In this document: positions 32,999-43,044 of the stretch, piece by piece
Layout: the number at the start of each line of letters is the position of its first letter
Position numbering within the stretch: position 1 is the stretch's first letter
Origin: Chloroflexota bacterium
Lineage (GTDB): Bacteria; Chloroflexota; Anaerolineae; Caldilineales; Caldilineaceae
NCBI GenBank assembly: GCA_016861025.1
Contig: BOKO01000014.1
Coordinates: 62,001-126,000, forward strand
Length of the DNA: 64,000 bases
Direction of reading: 5' to 3'
Program-made: the position numbers and the translations under genes
The notes under the pieces: generated by a model
What the model saw: only the letters and a program-made list of their open reading frames with translations
The model's database searches: none
Told to the model about the DNA's origin: nothing

Positions 32999-33751
32999 TC
33001 AAGCAACGGTCAACGCCACCGGCGCGGCCTTGACGATCGATTCATTGCCTGTTTGTTTGATCATATGCCCTGGCGGCACGACCAGAAACTCCTGCTCGTT
33101 CCAGTCACCGTGGATCAGCGCAGTCATCAGGCGACGGTCACCGACTATGCGTTCGAACGTCCACCCTTCGGCGCGCGCTTTTTCTTGCGCCTTCTGTTCA
33201 TATTTCGAGCCGTCGCCCAGCCCGGTGTCGATGAATGCGGCGCGCGTATAATGGCTCATCCAGCCGCGCATCTCCTCACGCAGCATGTCGGCTGTCTCCT
33301 GCCCGTACTTTTCGACCCAGCTTTCATATTGCTCGGCATCGTCGACCATGCCTGCGCCCAGCCCGCCCGACGAGCCAGGCTCCTGGCGCTCCATGTAGTC
33401 GGTGCTGTACCAGTAGGTGCCGGGATGGCGCTCGAACTGTTCCTGATAGCGCTCGCGCGAGCCAAGATAGAGCGTGATGCAGTCGTGGGCGCGCGGCATT
33501 ACGATGGGCGTGTGGCGGGCGATCAAGTTGGCGGTCGATGTTCCGCACAAGCCGTACGCAAGCAGAATGGCGTCGCACTCGCCCGGCTGGATGGCGTCGA
33601 TCTCGTCCTGCAGCGTGCGGCGCAGTTTCTTGGGCGAGTTGTGCAGCCCCTGGCGGAAAAAGCGCGCAGTGACGGTGTGCGGCGATGTGGCGGCCGCGGC
33701 GTAGACCGAGCGCGCCAATGCTTCACAGGTCAGCGCAATGTAACGAGCCAT
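32999..33751 (-). CDS. DUF1638 family protein
   Basis: 250 aa. The family signature CDAILLAYGLCGTST to MPRAHDCITLYLGSRERY is clear, with conserved Cys and His residues that could bind a metal or corrinoid. In other organisms DUF1638 genes often lie near corrinoid/methyltransferase genes, and a UroD-family gene occurs 6.6 kb away here. The function is unknown. GAGAGGAG precedes the ATG. Confidence 0.8.
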   Translation of the reverse strand: MARYIALTCEALARSVYAAAATSPHTVTARFFRQGLHNSPKKLRRTLQDEIDAIQPGECDAILLAYGLCGTSTANLIARHTPIVMPRAHDCITLYLGSRERYQEQFERHPGTYWYSTDYMERQEPGSSGGLGAGMVDDAEQYESWVEKYGQETADMLREEMRGWMSHYTRAAFIDTGLGDGSKYEQKAQEKARAEGWTFERIVGDRRLMTALIHGDWNEQEFLVVPPGHMIKQTGNESIVKAAPVALTVA

Positions 33752-33808
33752 TGGTGTTGCTCCTCTCTGGCGTTCATATCAGACATGAATTCTATCACAC
33801 GTCCTGTT

Positions 33809-34626
33809 TCACCACCGTGCAATGATCTCGTTGCGGCGGAAGGTGCGCACGCCCCACCAAAGCAGTGCGACGGCGGCGATCCAGATCACTACGCCGAGCG
33901 CCACCGTGAGCGCCACACTCAGGTAGATGACGCCAAGCGCCTGTACGAGCACCAACAGCACGATCGGGATGACCACGATGCTGGAGAGTTGGTAGGCCTC
34001 CTGGAAGGTGCTGACGCGTGAAGAGACGAGCACCGCCGCGCCCATCCCCAACGCAGCCGCCCCTGGCGTCACCCAGAAAACGAGCACCAACCACATGGCG
34101 TTGGGAAAGAAGATATGTTGCATCGTCGGCCATGCCGACAGGTTGGCGGAGACGCCGTAAAGCACAAAACTGATCAGAGAGACCGCCATTGCGGGCAGCC
34201 AGCCAGAGAGCAGCTTGCCAACAAACAGTTCCATATCGCTCGTTGGCGTGTAGATCAGCGCCTCCAGTGTTTTGCGCTCCTTTTCGCCGGCAAAACTGTC
34301 AGCAGCGATCACCGTCGACACCATCAAGGGCATCACCAGAAACAGCGGTGCAAACATGTAGAGCAGCATGTAGACAATCAATTGCTGTTCAAGCGTGTAC
34401 GTGGCGAACTGCGCTTGCAGCGTCGCCGGCATCTGTGCAAGAAACTGCTCCAGTTCGCCGATGTTGACATTCGGTGCGCGTGTGGAGGCAGGCATGAAGT
34501 ATCCAAGCGCCGCCGGCATCGCCACCATCAGGATCAACGGCACGATGATGAGCGGGTACATCACACCCTTGCTACGCGAAACAGTGAGCAGGTCGCGACG
34601 CACAATCGCCAGGATCGCGCGACGAT

Positions 34627-34630
<4 letters not shown>
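33809..34630 (-). CDS. ABC-2-type export permease (NatB-like)
   Basis: 273 aa with about six membrane segments. The cytoplasmic signature ADSFAGEKERKTLEALIYTPTSDMELFVGKL is typical for ABC-2 permeases, and a large outside loop follows TM1. Its ATG overlaps the ATPase stop (ATGA), with AGGAGG 7 nt upstream. It works with the adjacent ATPase as an exporter; the cargo is unknown (ions, drugs or lipids). Confidence 0.88.
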
Positions 34631-35589
<959 letters not shown>

Positions 35590-35630
35590 GGTTGGAGAAT
35601 TGTTCCTTTCTTCGTAACGCCGACGGCATC

Positions 35631-36743
35631 CTAAAAAGTCGTACGCAGCATCTGCGCCTGACCCGTTTCCGCCGAGCGGTAGGCGGCGTCGAAGATTTCG
35701 ATGACATGGCGCGCGTGTTCGGCAGTGGCGAGAGTGGGCTTGTCGTCTAGAATCCAATCGACAAGTTGCATCACATCTTCGTAGACGTGCGCCTCCTCCA
35801 TCGTGCGGTGTTGGCCGACGACGTGCGGCAGCGAGCCGTTCATGCCAAATTCAGCGTCAAGCTCCATGCCGTCATACTCGATCGGCTTACCGTTGATCGT
35901 CGAACCGTTGATCACGCCGTTCACGCCGAAGATCAAGGGCCGCCCCATGTTGGGCAGCCCGCCTGCCGCCACTCCGTAGACAAAGGCAAAGAAGGCGTCG
36001 CCAAAATCGAGCACCATCAACGTGTTGTCATCCATGTCGGTCGGCAGTTTCTGCCCGCGAAACTCGCGTTCGTGGATGCGCACGCCAGAGAAAGCGGTGG
36101 CGCGCTTCGCCGGGCCGAGGATGCCGGTCATTGCGTGCAACCCATAGACGGTCATGTCGTAGAGCGGGCCGCCGCCCGGACGGCGGAAGTACCAGGCTGG
36201 GTTGATGTTGGTCAGCGGATCGTCGCCGCTGCGCACCGATGCTTCGTCCTCATGATAGGTGCCAAACGCCGAGCCGGTCACTGCCCAGGTCAGACGACCA
36301 AGCGCGCCTTCCTGGATCAGCTCCTTGATCTTCTGGTGGCGGGGACGCAACATTTCGCCCGGTGACGAAACCAGCTTGACGCCTTTGGCACGCGCCGCGT
36401 CGATCAGCCGATCCGCCTCATCCACCGTCGTGGTCATGGTTTTGTTGAAATGCACGTGCACGCCATGCTCGACCGCCAACATTCCCTGTTCGTAATGCAC
36501 GCCGATCGGTGAACAGATTGAGACGGCGTCAACGTTTCCCGCCGCGAGCATCTCTTCCATTGTGGCGTAGGCGGCCGGCACGCCAAAGCGGGCAGCGGCG
36601 GCCTGCGCCCGTTCCAGCACAGGATCGCACACCGCGGTGATGCGCACACGCTCGCGCACATCCTCCATCGTCAGGTGGGGGAAATGACCGCGCAGCGCAA
36701 TGCTGCCCGCGCCGACAATGCCCATTCGCACATAATCGCTCAT
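35631..36743 (-). CDS. Gfo/Idh/MocA-family oxidoreductase
   Basis: 370 aa. Rossmann motif GIVGAGSIALRGH at the N terminus. The usual EKP motif is replaced by N100-K101-T102 (HFNKTMTTT), so the lysine is kept. The C-terminal half has AWYFRRPGGGPLYDMTVYGLHAMTGILGP. Family members oxidise or reduce sugars or inositols with NAD(P). It is translationally coupled to the epimerase-like gene upstream (ATGA overlap). Confidence 0.9.
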   Translation of the reverse strand: MSDYVRMGIVGAGSIALRGHFPHLTMEDVRERVRITAVCDPVLERAQAAAARFGVPAAYATMEEMLAAGNVDAVSICSPIGVHYEQGMLAVEHGVHVHFNKTMTTTVDEADRLIDAARAKGVKLVSSPGEMLRPRHQKIKELIQEGALGRLTWAVTGSAFGTYHEDEASVRSGDDPLTNINPAWYFRRPGGGPLYDMTVYGLHAMTGILGPAKRATAFSGVRIHEREFRGQKLPTDMDDNTLMVLDFGDAFFAFVYGVAAGGLPNMGRPLIFGVNGVINGSTINGKPIEYDGMELDAEFGMNGSLPHVVGQHRTMEEAHVYEDVMQLVDWILDDKPTLATAEHARHVIEIFDAAYRSAETGQAQMLRTTF

Positions 36744-37630
36744 CGTACATCTCTCCAGGTTGTTTGGTGGCGCCAGCCTGTGGCGGATTTGAGTTTGTTG
36801 CAGTTCATCAGCGACGCGTGCCCATCGATGGCTCGAACCAGCGGCAGGAGATCGGGGCGAAACCGCTCGATCAGTTCCAGCGTCGGTTCAAGCGCAAGGG
36901 TGTCGTCCGCATTCAGAAAGTATACATCGTGCGGCGGCAAATCTTCAGCCGCCTCCATCAACGCACGGTGCGCCGCAGCGACATCCTCGCTCCCGACCCA
37001 ACTCCACAGCCATGGATTCCAGGCCGTGACCGGCGTCACACTCTGTGCGTGCTGCTGCCGGCGTTCGGGCGGAAAGATGCCAGCGATGCGCGTCACATAG
37101 GTGCGGATGCCGTAGGAGCGCGTGTAGCTCGCCAACAGATCTTCGCCCGCGCGTTTGGTGAAGCTGTACGAATCCTCGGGATAGGTTGGGTGGGTTTCGT
37201 CGATGGGCAGAAAGGCATGTGGGAACGGCGTATCGCTGATGCGGAAGCCGTGGCCTAATGCGCAGTTGCTGCCGGCCATCACCACCGTGCGCACCCCTGC
37301 CTCGACGGCCGCCTGCATCAGGTTGTAGAGACCAAGCATGTTGGTGCGAAACGTCGTGTCGGACGCCAACCCTGCCGCTTCCGCCTGGCTGCGCAGTTGC
37401 GGGTGGTCGGTCGGCCATGGCTGTGCAGCCAGATGCTGGATGGCGTCGACGCCCTGTACGGCGCGACGACAATCATCGAGCGAAGTGAGGTCGCCGCAAA
37501 CCCACGGATAGGCGGCAAATTCCGCTGGCGGTTGATGGCGGGCGAAGAGCACCAGATCGTGCTCAGGCGCCAACGCTCGAATCACATAGGCGCCAAGTTT
37601 GCCGTTGGCGGCGGTGACAAGGACGCGCAT
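36740..37630 (-). CDS. NAD-dependent epimerase/dehydratase (extended SDR)
   Basis: 296 aa. N-terminal VTAANGKLGAYVIRAL (GxxGxxG variant) and the SDR catalytic pattern with AGSNCALGHG and YSFTKRAGE (YxxxK). The substrate is probably a nucleotide sugar or sugar lactone, not determined. AAGGAG lies 6 nt before the ATG. First gene of a likely operon with the Gfo/Idh gene and the exporter. Confidence 0.9.
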   Translation of the reverse strand: MRVLVTAANGKLGAYVIRALAPEHDLVLFARHQPPAEFAAYPWVCGDLTSLDDCRRAVQGVDAIQHLAAQPWPTDHPQLRSQAEAAGLASDTTFRTNMLGLYNLMQAAVEAGVRTVVMAGSNCALGHGFRISDTPFPHAFLPIDETHPTYPEDSYSFTKRAGEDLLASYTRSYGIRTYVTRIAGIFPPERRQQHAQSVTPVTAWNPWLWSWVGSEDVAAAHRALMEAAEDLPPHDVYFLNADDTLALEPTLELIERFRPDLLPLVRAIDGHASLMNCNKLKSATGWRHQTTWRDVR

Positions 37631-37661
37631 CGAATTTCTCCTTCCTGCGCTGAACGTATTC

Positions 37662-37690
37662 TTTATGACTATACCATAGTCTGCTACAAT
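37662..37690 (+). promoter_or_regulatory. Promoter abutting the M29-like gene (leaderless start?)
   Basis: TTTATG (37662-37667), 17-nt spacer, TACAAT (37685-37690). The -10 box ends 8 nt before the ATG at 37699 and there is no ribosome site. Confidence 0.4.
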
Positions 37691-37698
37691 GCCACTCT

Positions 37699-38820
37699 AT
37701 GACAAACCACTGGCGCGCTGTCGCCCACCGTATTGTCGCCGGCCTCAACGTGCAACCCGGCGAGCTGATTCAAGTGCGCGATCATATCGACCACCCCGAC
37801 ATGTTGTTAGAGGTGTTGTTAGCCGTCGAACGCGCTGGCGCCGCACCGCTGATCGACCAGCAGTCGCCCGTTTACCTCAACCGTTGGCTGGCTGAAGCGT
37901 CGCCGCACGCCATCGAACAAAGCGGTCGTCAGCGCCGCCGCCTGATGGAACAGGTCGATCGCGTGGTTTCACTCAGCGGCGGCATTCCGGATTTTGAACG
38001 GGTTGCGCCCGACGCGCTGGCTGCATGGCAGGCGATGGACGAAGAGTTGACCGCCATCGAAGAAGCGCGTCTGCTGCCGAACTTGATCGCCGCCATACCA
38101 ACTGCGCAGCGCGCTGAGCGATTGGGGATGACGCTGGCTGAACTGGAAGCGCACGTGACGCCCTCCTTGCTGCTGGACATCGACGTCAGTCGCCGGCTGA
38201 TTGCGGAGACGCGCGCAGCAGTCACTGGACGGCACATCGTCATCACAACTGGCGAAGGGTGTGAGCTGCATCTCCACCACGGCGACCGCTTCTGGCATGG
38301 CGACGACGGCGTCATCGACGACGAAGATCGCCGTCGCCAGACGATCGTCAGCAACCTTCCCGCCGGGTCGATCTACACAACGGTGCTTGAAGATCGCACG
38401 GAAGGCAGCCTCTATCTACCCCAGGCGCTGGAAGCCACCGACGTTGTCCTACACTTTAAGGCCGGTCGGATAGAACGGATCGAGGCCGCCAGCGGCGGGG
38501 ACGCCCTGGAACGCTGGTTCGACAGCCACAGTGGCGAGCCGCGGCGCATCAGCCATATCGGCGTCGGGCTGAACCCGCATCTGCGCACCCCCATCGGCTG
38601 GACGATCGTCGACGAACACATCGCTGGAGCGATCTTCGTAGCGATGGGCGAGAACCGCTACATGGGCGGACAGAATGCGTCGTCGCTCAATCACGACTTT
38701 GCGCTCTTTGGCGCGTCGTTGTGGGTGGATGGGCGTGAGCTTGTTGCCAGGGGTAACCTTCAATCGGCAATCTTTCCGGAAGCTTTTGAGTCCTTCCGGG
38801 AAGACAGGCAGTCCACCTGA
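37699..38820 (+). CDS. M29 (thermophilic aminopeptidase)-like protein with altered metal site
   Basis: 373 aa. The overall pattern follows M29 aminopeptidases: GLNVQPGELIQVR near the N terminus, then NLPAGSIYT, ISHIGVGLNP, VDEHIAGAIFVAMGEN, and GGQNASSLNHDF. From memory of characterised AmpS/AmpT proteins, the metal ligands lie in motifs of the form NLP-x-x-E, (G)E-F-x-x-G, G-x-x-H-x-A-x-G and H-W-D. Here the first Glu reads Ser, the second reads His, and the GxxH histidine reads Phe. It is either a divergent peptidase or a non-catalytic relative. Confidence 0.75.
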   Translation: MTNHWRAVAHRIVAGLNVQPGELIQVRDHIDHPDMLLEVLLAVERAGAAPLIDQQSPVYLNRWLAEASPHAIEQSGRQRRRLMEQVDRVVSLSGGIPDFERVAPDALAAWQAMDEELTAIEEARLLPNLIAAIPTAQRAERLGMTLAELEAHVTPSLLLDIDVSRRLIAETRAAVTGRHIVITTGEGCELHLHHGDRFWHGDDGVIDDEDRRRQTIVSNLPAGSIYTTVLEDRTEGSLYLPQALEATDVVLHFKAGRIERIEAASGGDALERWFDSHSGEPRRISHIGVGLNPHLRTPIGWTIVDEHIAGAIFVAMGENRYMGGQNASSLNHDFALFGASLWVDGRELVARGNLQSAIFPEAFESFREDRQST

Positions 38821-38893
38821 AAGTCAATAACGAAGGCAGCGGCGCGTCGCATTTCGCAACTCGCCTCTTGCCTTTTTCAACGGAGTATATTGC

Positions 38894-40288
38894 ATGTCAT
38901 CATCGCCCGCCGAGCCAACTTACACTCGCGACCTGGGCAACGGTCTGCTCTGTCGCTGGTCGACAGCGGAGGACGCCGCCAAGATCGCCCACTGTTTCGC
39001 CACGGTGCATCGCCCTAACGCCGATGCGCCGCTCACCCCGCGCGAAGCCGACGTCATCCGCATCATGATGGCGCCCGGCTTCCCGTTCATGGATGCCGGC
39101 GATTTTGCGATTGTGGAGGATGTCAGCCAGCCGGATCATCCGGTGGTCGCCTGCACCTGCTACTGGCGTCACACGTGGAGCTACGCCGGCATTCGCTTTG
39201 GCGTCGGGCGCCCGGAGATGGTCGCTACCTTGCCGGAGTATCGCAACCGCGGGTTGGTGCGCGCACTCTTCGAGATGGTCCACGCGCGCAGCGCCGCCAA
39301 CGGCGACCTGGTGCAGGCGATCACCGGCATTGCCTACTTCTATCGTCAGTTCGGCTATGAATATGTGCTTGATCTTGAAGGGAAGCGCTATGTGAGTCTC
39401 GCCGCGATCCCAGAATTGGCGCAGGATGTCAGCGAGCCGTACACATTACGCCTCGCTACGCTGGACGACACACCCCATCTCACGGCGCTCTATGACCAGG
39501 GACGCAACTGCAGCCTGGTCTGGCACGAAGCGGACGCCGACTTCTGGCGCGCGCACCTTGCCAGTTGGGATGACCCGGCCGTGCAGGGCAAAGACTCGAC
39601 GCATACTGCGCTCTACTCACGTCTGTACATGATCGTCGACGCCGAGGGCGCTGTGTGCGGTTATGTGCTGCCGGCGATGCGGCGCCGCGGCAAGGCAGCG
39701 TGGGTCTTTGCGCTCGAACTCTATCCGCACGTGAGCTGGCTGGCGGCGATGCCGTCGCTGCTGCGTGCATTGCGCACCCACGGCGAGCAGATTCCCGCGG
39801 TCACGCCCGACGCCGGCGCAGTGCGCGAACTGTGCTTCATGCTTGGGCGCGCCCATCCTGCCTACACAGCGATGGGCGAAACCATCGCCGCACGCTACGA
39901 GCCACCCTACGCCTGGTATCTGCGTGTGCCCGACCTGCCGCGCTTTTTGCGTCATATTGCGCCGGTGCTGGAACAGCGGCTGGCGGGTTCGATCATGCCT
40001 GGACACAGCGGTGAACTCATGATCGAGCTATACCGCAGTCGGCTCAAGTTGGTCTTTGAACGCGGCAGACTCACATCCGTCGAACCCGCCGCTGTACTTG
40101 CCTATAGCGACGATCCGCCTGCGGGCTTCCCGCCGTTGATCTTCCTGCAACTGATCTTCGGGTATCGCAGCCTGGCGCAACTGCGTGCAACCTATCCCGA
40201 TGTCTACGCTGAGCCGGAAGCGGCTGTGCTGCTCAACATCCTCTTTCCCGAAATGCCGTCGCGCGTCGACAACCTGGCTTACGTGTAG
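38894..40288 (+). CDS. Eis-like GNAT N-acetyltransferase
   Basis: 464 aa. GNAT acetyl-CoA site VATLPEYRNRGLVRALFEMVHARS (about residues 113-136) and AYFYRQFGYEYV. A second, diverged GNAT-like middle part and a C-terminal sterol-carrier-like domain (ELMIELYRSRLKLVFERGRL to FGYRSLAQL) give the three-part layout of Eis/YokD-type proteins. It acetylates amines; relatives modify aminoglycosides or peptides. CGGAG lies 12 nt before the ATG. Confidence 0.85.
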   Translation: MSSSPAEPTYTRDLGNGLLCRWSTAEDAAKIAHCFATVHRPNADAPLTPREADVIRIMMAPGFPFMDAGDFAIVEDVSQPDHPVVACTCYWRHTWSYAGIRFGVGRPEMVATLPEYRNRGLVRALFEMVHARSAANGDLVQAITGIAYFYRQFGYEYVLDLEGKRYVSLAAIPELAQDVSEPYTLRLATLDDTPHLTALYDQGRNCSLVWHEADADFWRAHLASWDDPAVQGKDSTHTALYSRLYMIVDAEGAVCGYVLPAMRRRGKAAWVFALELYPHVSWLAAMPSLLRALRTHGEQIPAVTPDAGAVRELCFMLGRAHPAYTAMGETIAARYEPPYAWYLRVPDLPRFLRHIAPVLEQRLAGSIMPGHSGELMIELYRSRLKLVFERGRLTSVEPAAVLAYSDDPPAGFPPLIFLQLIFGYRSLAQLRATYPDVYAEPEAAVLLNILFPEMPSRVDNLAYV

Positions 40289-40375
40289 GCGGCGTAACGC
40301 GTGCAGATCGTAGGGTGATAGGGGATTTCAACACGGAGCACGCAGCACTTGCACCTTGAAAACTTCGCCTGGCGA

Positions 40376-41467
40376 TCAGTCATTGCGCGGATAGGGCGTC
40401 TGCGTGATTGCATCGATCATCGCCCAGAAGTTTTCCAACGGCGTGTCGAGCTGCACGTGATGCGTCGGGCCCAGGATCAGCCCGCCGCCTTTGCCCAGCG
40501 TATCGAGCCGATGCAACACCTCGGCGCGCACGTCGGCGGGCGTGCCAAAGGGCAGCGTGTGTTGCACATCCAGCGAACCCCAAAAGCAGAGGTTCTTGCC
40601 GTACTTCTGCTTGAGTTGCGCCGGATCCATGCACGCCGGCTGGATCGGATTGAGCACATCCAACCCGATCTCAATCAGGTCGGGAATGATCGGGTCGATC
40701 ACACCGTCCGAGTGATAGGCGACTTTGACCTGTGGATTGATCGCCTTGAGCTCGGCGATGAAGGTCGCCACGCGCGGCTTAAGGAACTTGCGCCACGTCG
40801 TCGGCGAGAGCAGCATCGACCGCTGCGCGCCCACATCGTCGCCGATCCAGAGCATATCGACGCCCATCTCGGTCAACTTCTTTGCAGCAGTCAGGTGGTA
40901 GCGATAGGGAATGTCGAGCAGCCGTTCAGCCAGCTCTGGGTTGAGCAGGAAGTCAGCCAGCATCTGCTCATAACCGCGCAGCGCCCACGCCGTCTCGAAC
41001 ATTGTCGTCACTGTCACGCCGACGATCCAATATTCGTCTTTGAGCGTCTCAATCAGCCAGGCGGCATCTGCGTAGAGTTCGGGTCGATTGGGGTCGGGCG
41101 GGACATAGCGGTCGATGGCGTCGTCCTCAGCAAGTGGAAAAACGCGCATCTCGGTGTAACGCCCCTTGCCGAAGCGCGTATCATATTCCGCCGACTTCCA
41201 ACCGACGCCCCACTCGTCGGTGTACTCCCAGGCATCCTGATAGTAGGAATTTGCCCATCCCACTGAGGTGAGCAGCATATCCTCGCCAAGCGCACGTTCC
41301 AGTTCATAGGTGTTGCCGCCGCCATGAGGGTTGTGAAGCTTATCACCGCCAAGCGCCATGGTTGTGCGCAGCCGCGCCGCAAACTCGGGCGTAAACGACA
41401 CTTGCATTGGGCAGCGGTCTGGGATCTCATGGTTGAGCGCCATCGCTACGCGTTCGCGATGTTTCAT
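40376..41467 (-). CDS. Uroporphyrinogen decarboxylase (URO-D/MtaA)-family protein
   Basis: 363 aa. The family fold is recognisable from RVAMALNHEIPDRCPMQ, VKVAYHSDGVIDPIIPDLIEIGLDVLNPIQP, LKQKYGKNLCFWGSLDVQHTLPFGTPADV and GLILGPTHHVQLDTP. It lacks the H-x-C-x(n)-C zinc pattern of corrinoid methyltransferases and the N-terminal RQAGR stretch of HemE, so it belongs to the large uncharacterised branch found near sugar genes. Start at 41467 behind AGGAGG. Last gene of the minus-strand accessory block. Confidence 0.85.
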   Translation of the reverse strand: MKHRERVAMALNHEIPDRCPMQVSFTPEFAARLRTTMALGGDKLHNPHGGGNTYELERALGEDMLLTSVGWANSYYQDAWEYTDEWGVGWKSAEYDTRFGKGRYTEMRVFPLAEDDAIDRYVPPDPNRPELYADAAWLIETLKDEYWIVGVTVTTMFETAWALRGYEQMLADFLLNPELAERLLDIPYRYHLTAAKKLTEMGVDMLWIGDDVGAQRSMLLSPTTWRKFLKPRVATFIAELKAINPQVKVAYHSDGVIDPIIPDLIEIGLDVLNPIQPACMDPAQLKQKYGKNLCFWGSLDVQHTLPFGTPADVRAEVLHRLDTLGKGGGLILGPTHHVQLDTPLENFWAMIDAITQTPYPRND

Positions 41468-41514
41468 GGCGCACCTCCTGTTAAAGCTCCCCTGCATCCC
41501 GAAAACTCGAAAAA

Positions 41515-42315
41515 TTACGCAAGCGCCTGCCTGACCAGCGCCAGCGACGCCACGCAGTCATCGTTTGGGTTGTACTCCTCCGGCTCGTGTTCGATGCTGA
41601 TCGCGCCGGTGTAGCCCATCTCCACCAGCGCACGCACGCAGTCGACCACCGGTACGACGCCGGCGCCGAGACGGCAGGTCTTGTGGGCGCCTGGTCCGGT
41701 CACGTCTTTGAGATGTACGTGAAAGAGGCGCGGCTGCACGGCGCGCAGCGCCGCCACGGCGTCGACGCTGTACGTGCCAAACCAGCCGGTGTCCACGCAA
41801 AAACCGAGCACGTCGTCCTCACCTTCGCCGACTTTATCGGTCATCTCCTGGATCGACTTTTCCGGGTGATTCTCGTAGCCGAACTTGAGACCGTAACGGC
41901 GCAGCGTTTCAACCATCCATGCGCGATCATGTGCAAGCAATGCACAGTTGCCGCCCAACACCGGCGCACCAATGGCCTGGGATAGCTGGCAGGCTTGCTC
42001 GAATTCGCCGCGGTCGTTGCCAAACCAGCCGGCGGTGCTGACCACCGTCAGGTTGTGGCGCGCCAACGCTTCCCGCGCAATGCGAATGTGTTCGTCGGTC
42101 ACCCAGGCATAGTGCAGATGCGCCAGCCAGATATCGACCGCCGAGAAGCCCAGCCCGGCAATCTCCGCCATCAGCGCATCGAAGCGCTCGGCGTAGGTCT
42201 CGATAGGACGGAAATAGGCCTGCGTGGCGCTATCGCCCTGCATCCAGCCTTCGGTCATGTGATAATCGAGCTGCCGCGCCACGTAGTTGGCGGACATGAA
42301 GGATAAGGTGTTCAT
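41515..42315 (-). CDS. Xylose-isomerase-like TIM-barrel protein (sugar phosphate isomerase/epimerase family)
   Basis: 266 aa. AP-endonuclease-2-type barrel: metal ligands probably in GYENHPE (Glu), GFCVDTGWFG (Asp), LFHVHLKD (His, Asp) and AISIEHEPEE (Glu). Such enzymes isomerise or epimerise sugars or inosose derivatives. AGAG lies before the ATG. It lies 47 nt upstream of the UroD-family gene. Confidence 0.88.
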   Translation of the reverse strand: MNTLSFMSANYVARQLDYHMTEGWMQGDSATQAYFRPIETYAERFDALMAEIAGLGFSAVDIWLAHLHYAWVTDEHIRIAREALARHNLTVVSTAGWFGNDRGEFEQACQLSQAIGAPVLGGNCALLAHDRAWMVETLRRYGLKFGYENHPEKSIQEMTDKVGEGEDDVLGFCVDTGWFGTYSVDAVAALRAVQPRLFHVHLKDVTGPGAHKTCRLGAGVVPVVDCVRALVEMGYTGAISIEHEPEEYNPNDDCVASLALVRQALA

Positions 42316-42352
42316 CTGCTCTCCATTTATTGAATGATTGGCGGTGCTGTTT

Positions 42353-42904
42353 TCATCGTTTTAGTTGTTGAAAATAGTGTTTGCGGAATTTTGCCACCTT
42401 CGGCGCAATCACGACCTGGCAGTAAGGCTGCATCGGATTGCGGGCAAAGTAGTTTTGGTGATACTCCTCCGCCGGATGGAACGCGTTGAGCGGCGACAGT
42501 TCCGTCACCAGCGGGTTGGGCCAGATGCGCTGTGCAGCGATCTCGTTCATCACCTCAATTGCTGTCTGCTTCTGCCTCTCGTCGTGATAGAGGATGATCG
42601 ACCGGTACTGCGCACCCACGTCGGCGCCCTGTCGGTTGAGCGTCGTCGGGTCGTGGATGGTGAAGAAGACGCGCAGAATGTCACGATAGCTGATCACCGC
42701 CGGGTCGAAGGTCACCTGCACCACCTCGGCGTGACCGGTCGAGCCGCTGCACACTTCGCGATAGGTCGGGTTCTTCACGTGGCCGCCCGCGTAGCCCGAC
42801 ACCACCTTCTCCACCCCGCGCAACTCGACGTACACCGCCTCCAGACACCAGAAACAGCCACCGCCGAGGGTGGCGACTTCCAGCGGATTTTGTTTGTCGC
42901 TCAT
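42353..42904 (-). CDS. msrA: Peptide methionine-S-sulfoxide reductase
   Basis: 183 aa. Catalytic motif GGGCFWC (C17 nucleophile) and the family blocks VSGYAGGHVKNPTYREVCSGSTGHAEVVQV, IHDPTTLNRQGADVGAQYRS and FHPAEEYHQNYF. AAGGAG precedes the ATG. It reduces oxidised methionine in proteins. A heptamer hairpin separates it from the sugar kinase gene. Confidence 0.96.
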   Translation of the reverse strand: MSDKQNPLEVATLGGGCFWCLEAVYVELRGVEKVVSGYAGGHVKNPTYREVCSGSTGHAEVVQVTFDPAVISYRDILRVFFTIHDPTTLNRQGADVGAQYRSIILYHDERQKQTAIEVMNEIAAQRIWPNPLVTELSPLNAFHPAEEYHQNYFARNPMQPYCQVVIAPKVAKFRKHYFQQLKR

Positions 42905-42920
42905 AGGTTCTCCTTGTATT

Positions 42921-43044
42921 GAGATTGGAGATTGGAGATTGGGGGATGATGCGATTGAGTGATTGAGCGATCAAGAACGCTTGTGACTAGCCGACGAAAT
43001 ATCCAGTCTCCAATCTCCGAATCTCTTAATCCCCCAATCTCCTA
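42921..43044. repeat. Heptamer inverted-repeat element A
   Basis: The left part is a run of GATTGGA units (42923-42943) that decays into GATTGAG units. The right part holds the complementary AATCTCC units. 42934-42947 and 43029-43042 are an exact 14-bp inverted repeat, 81 nt apart. The right end abuts the stop codon of the sugar kinase gene. Confidence 0.75.
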
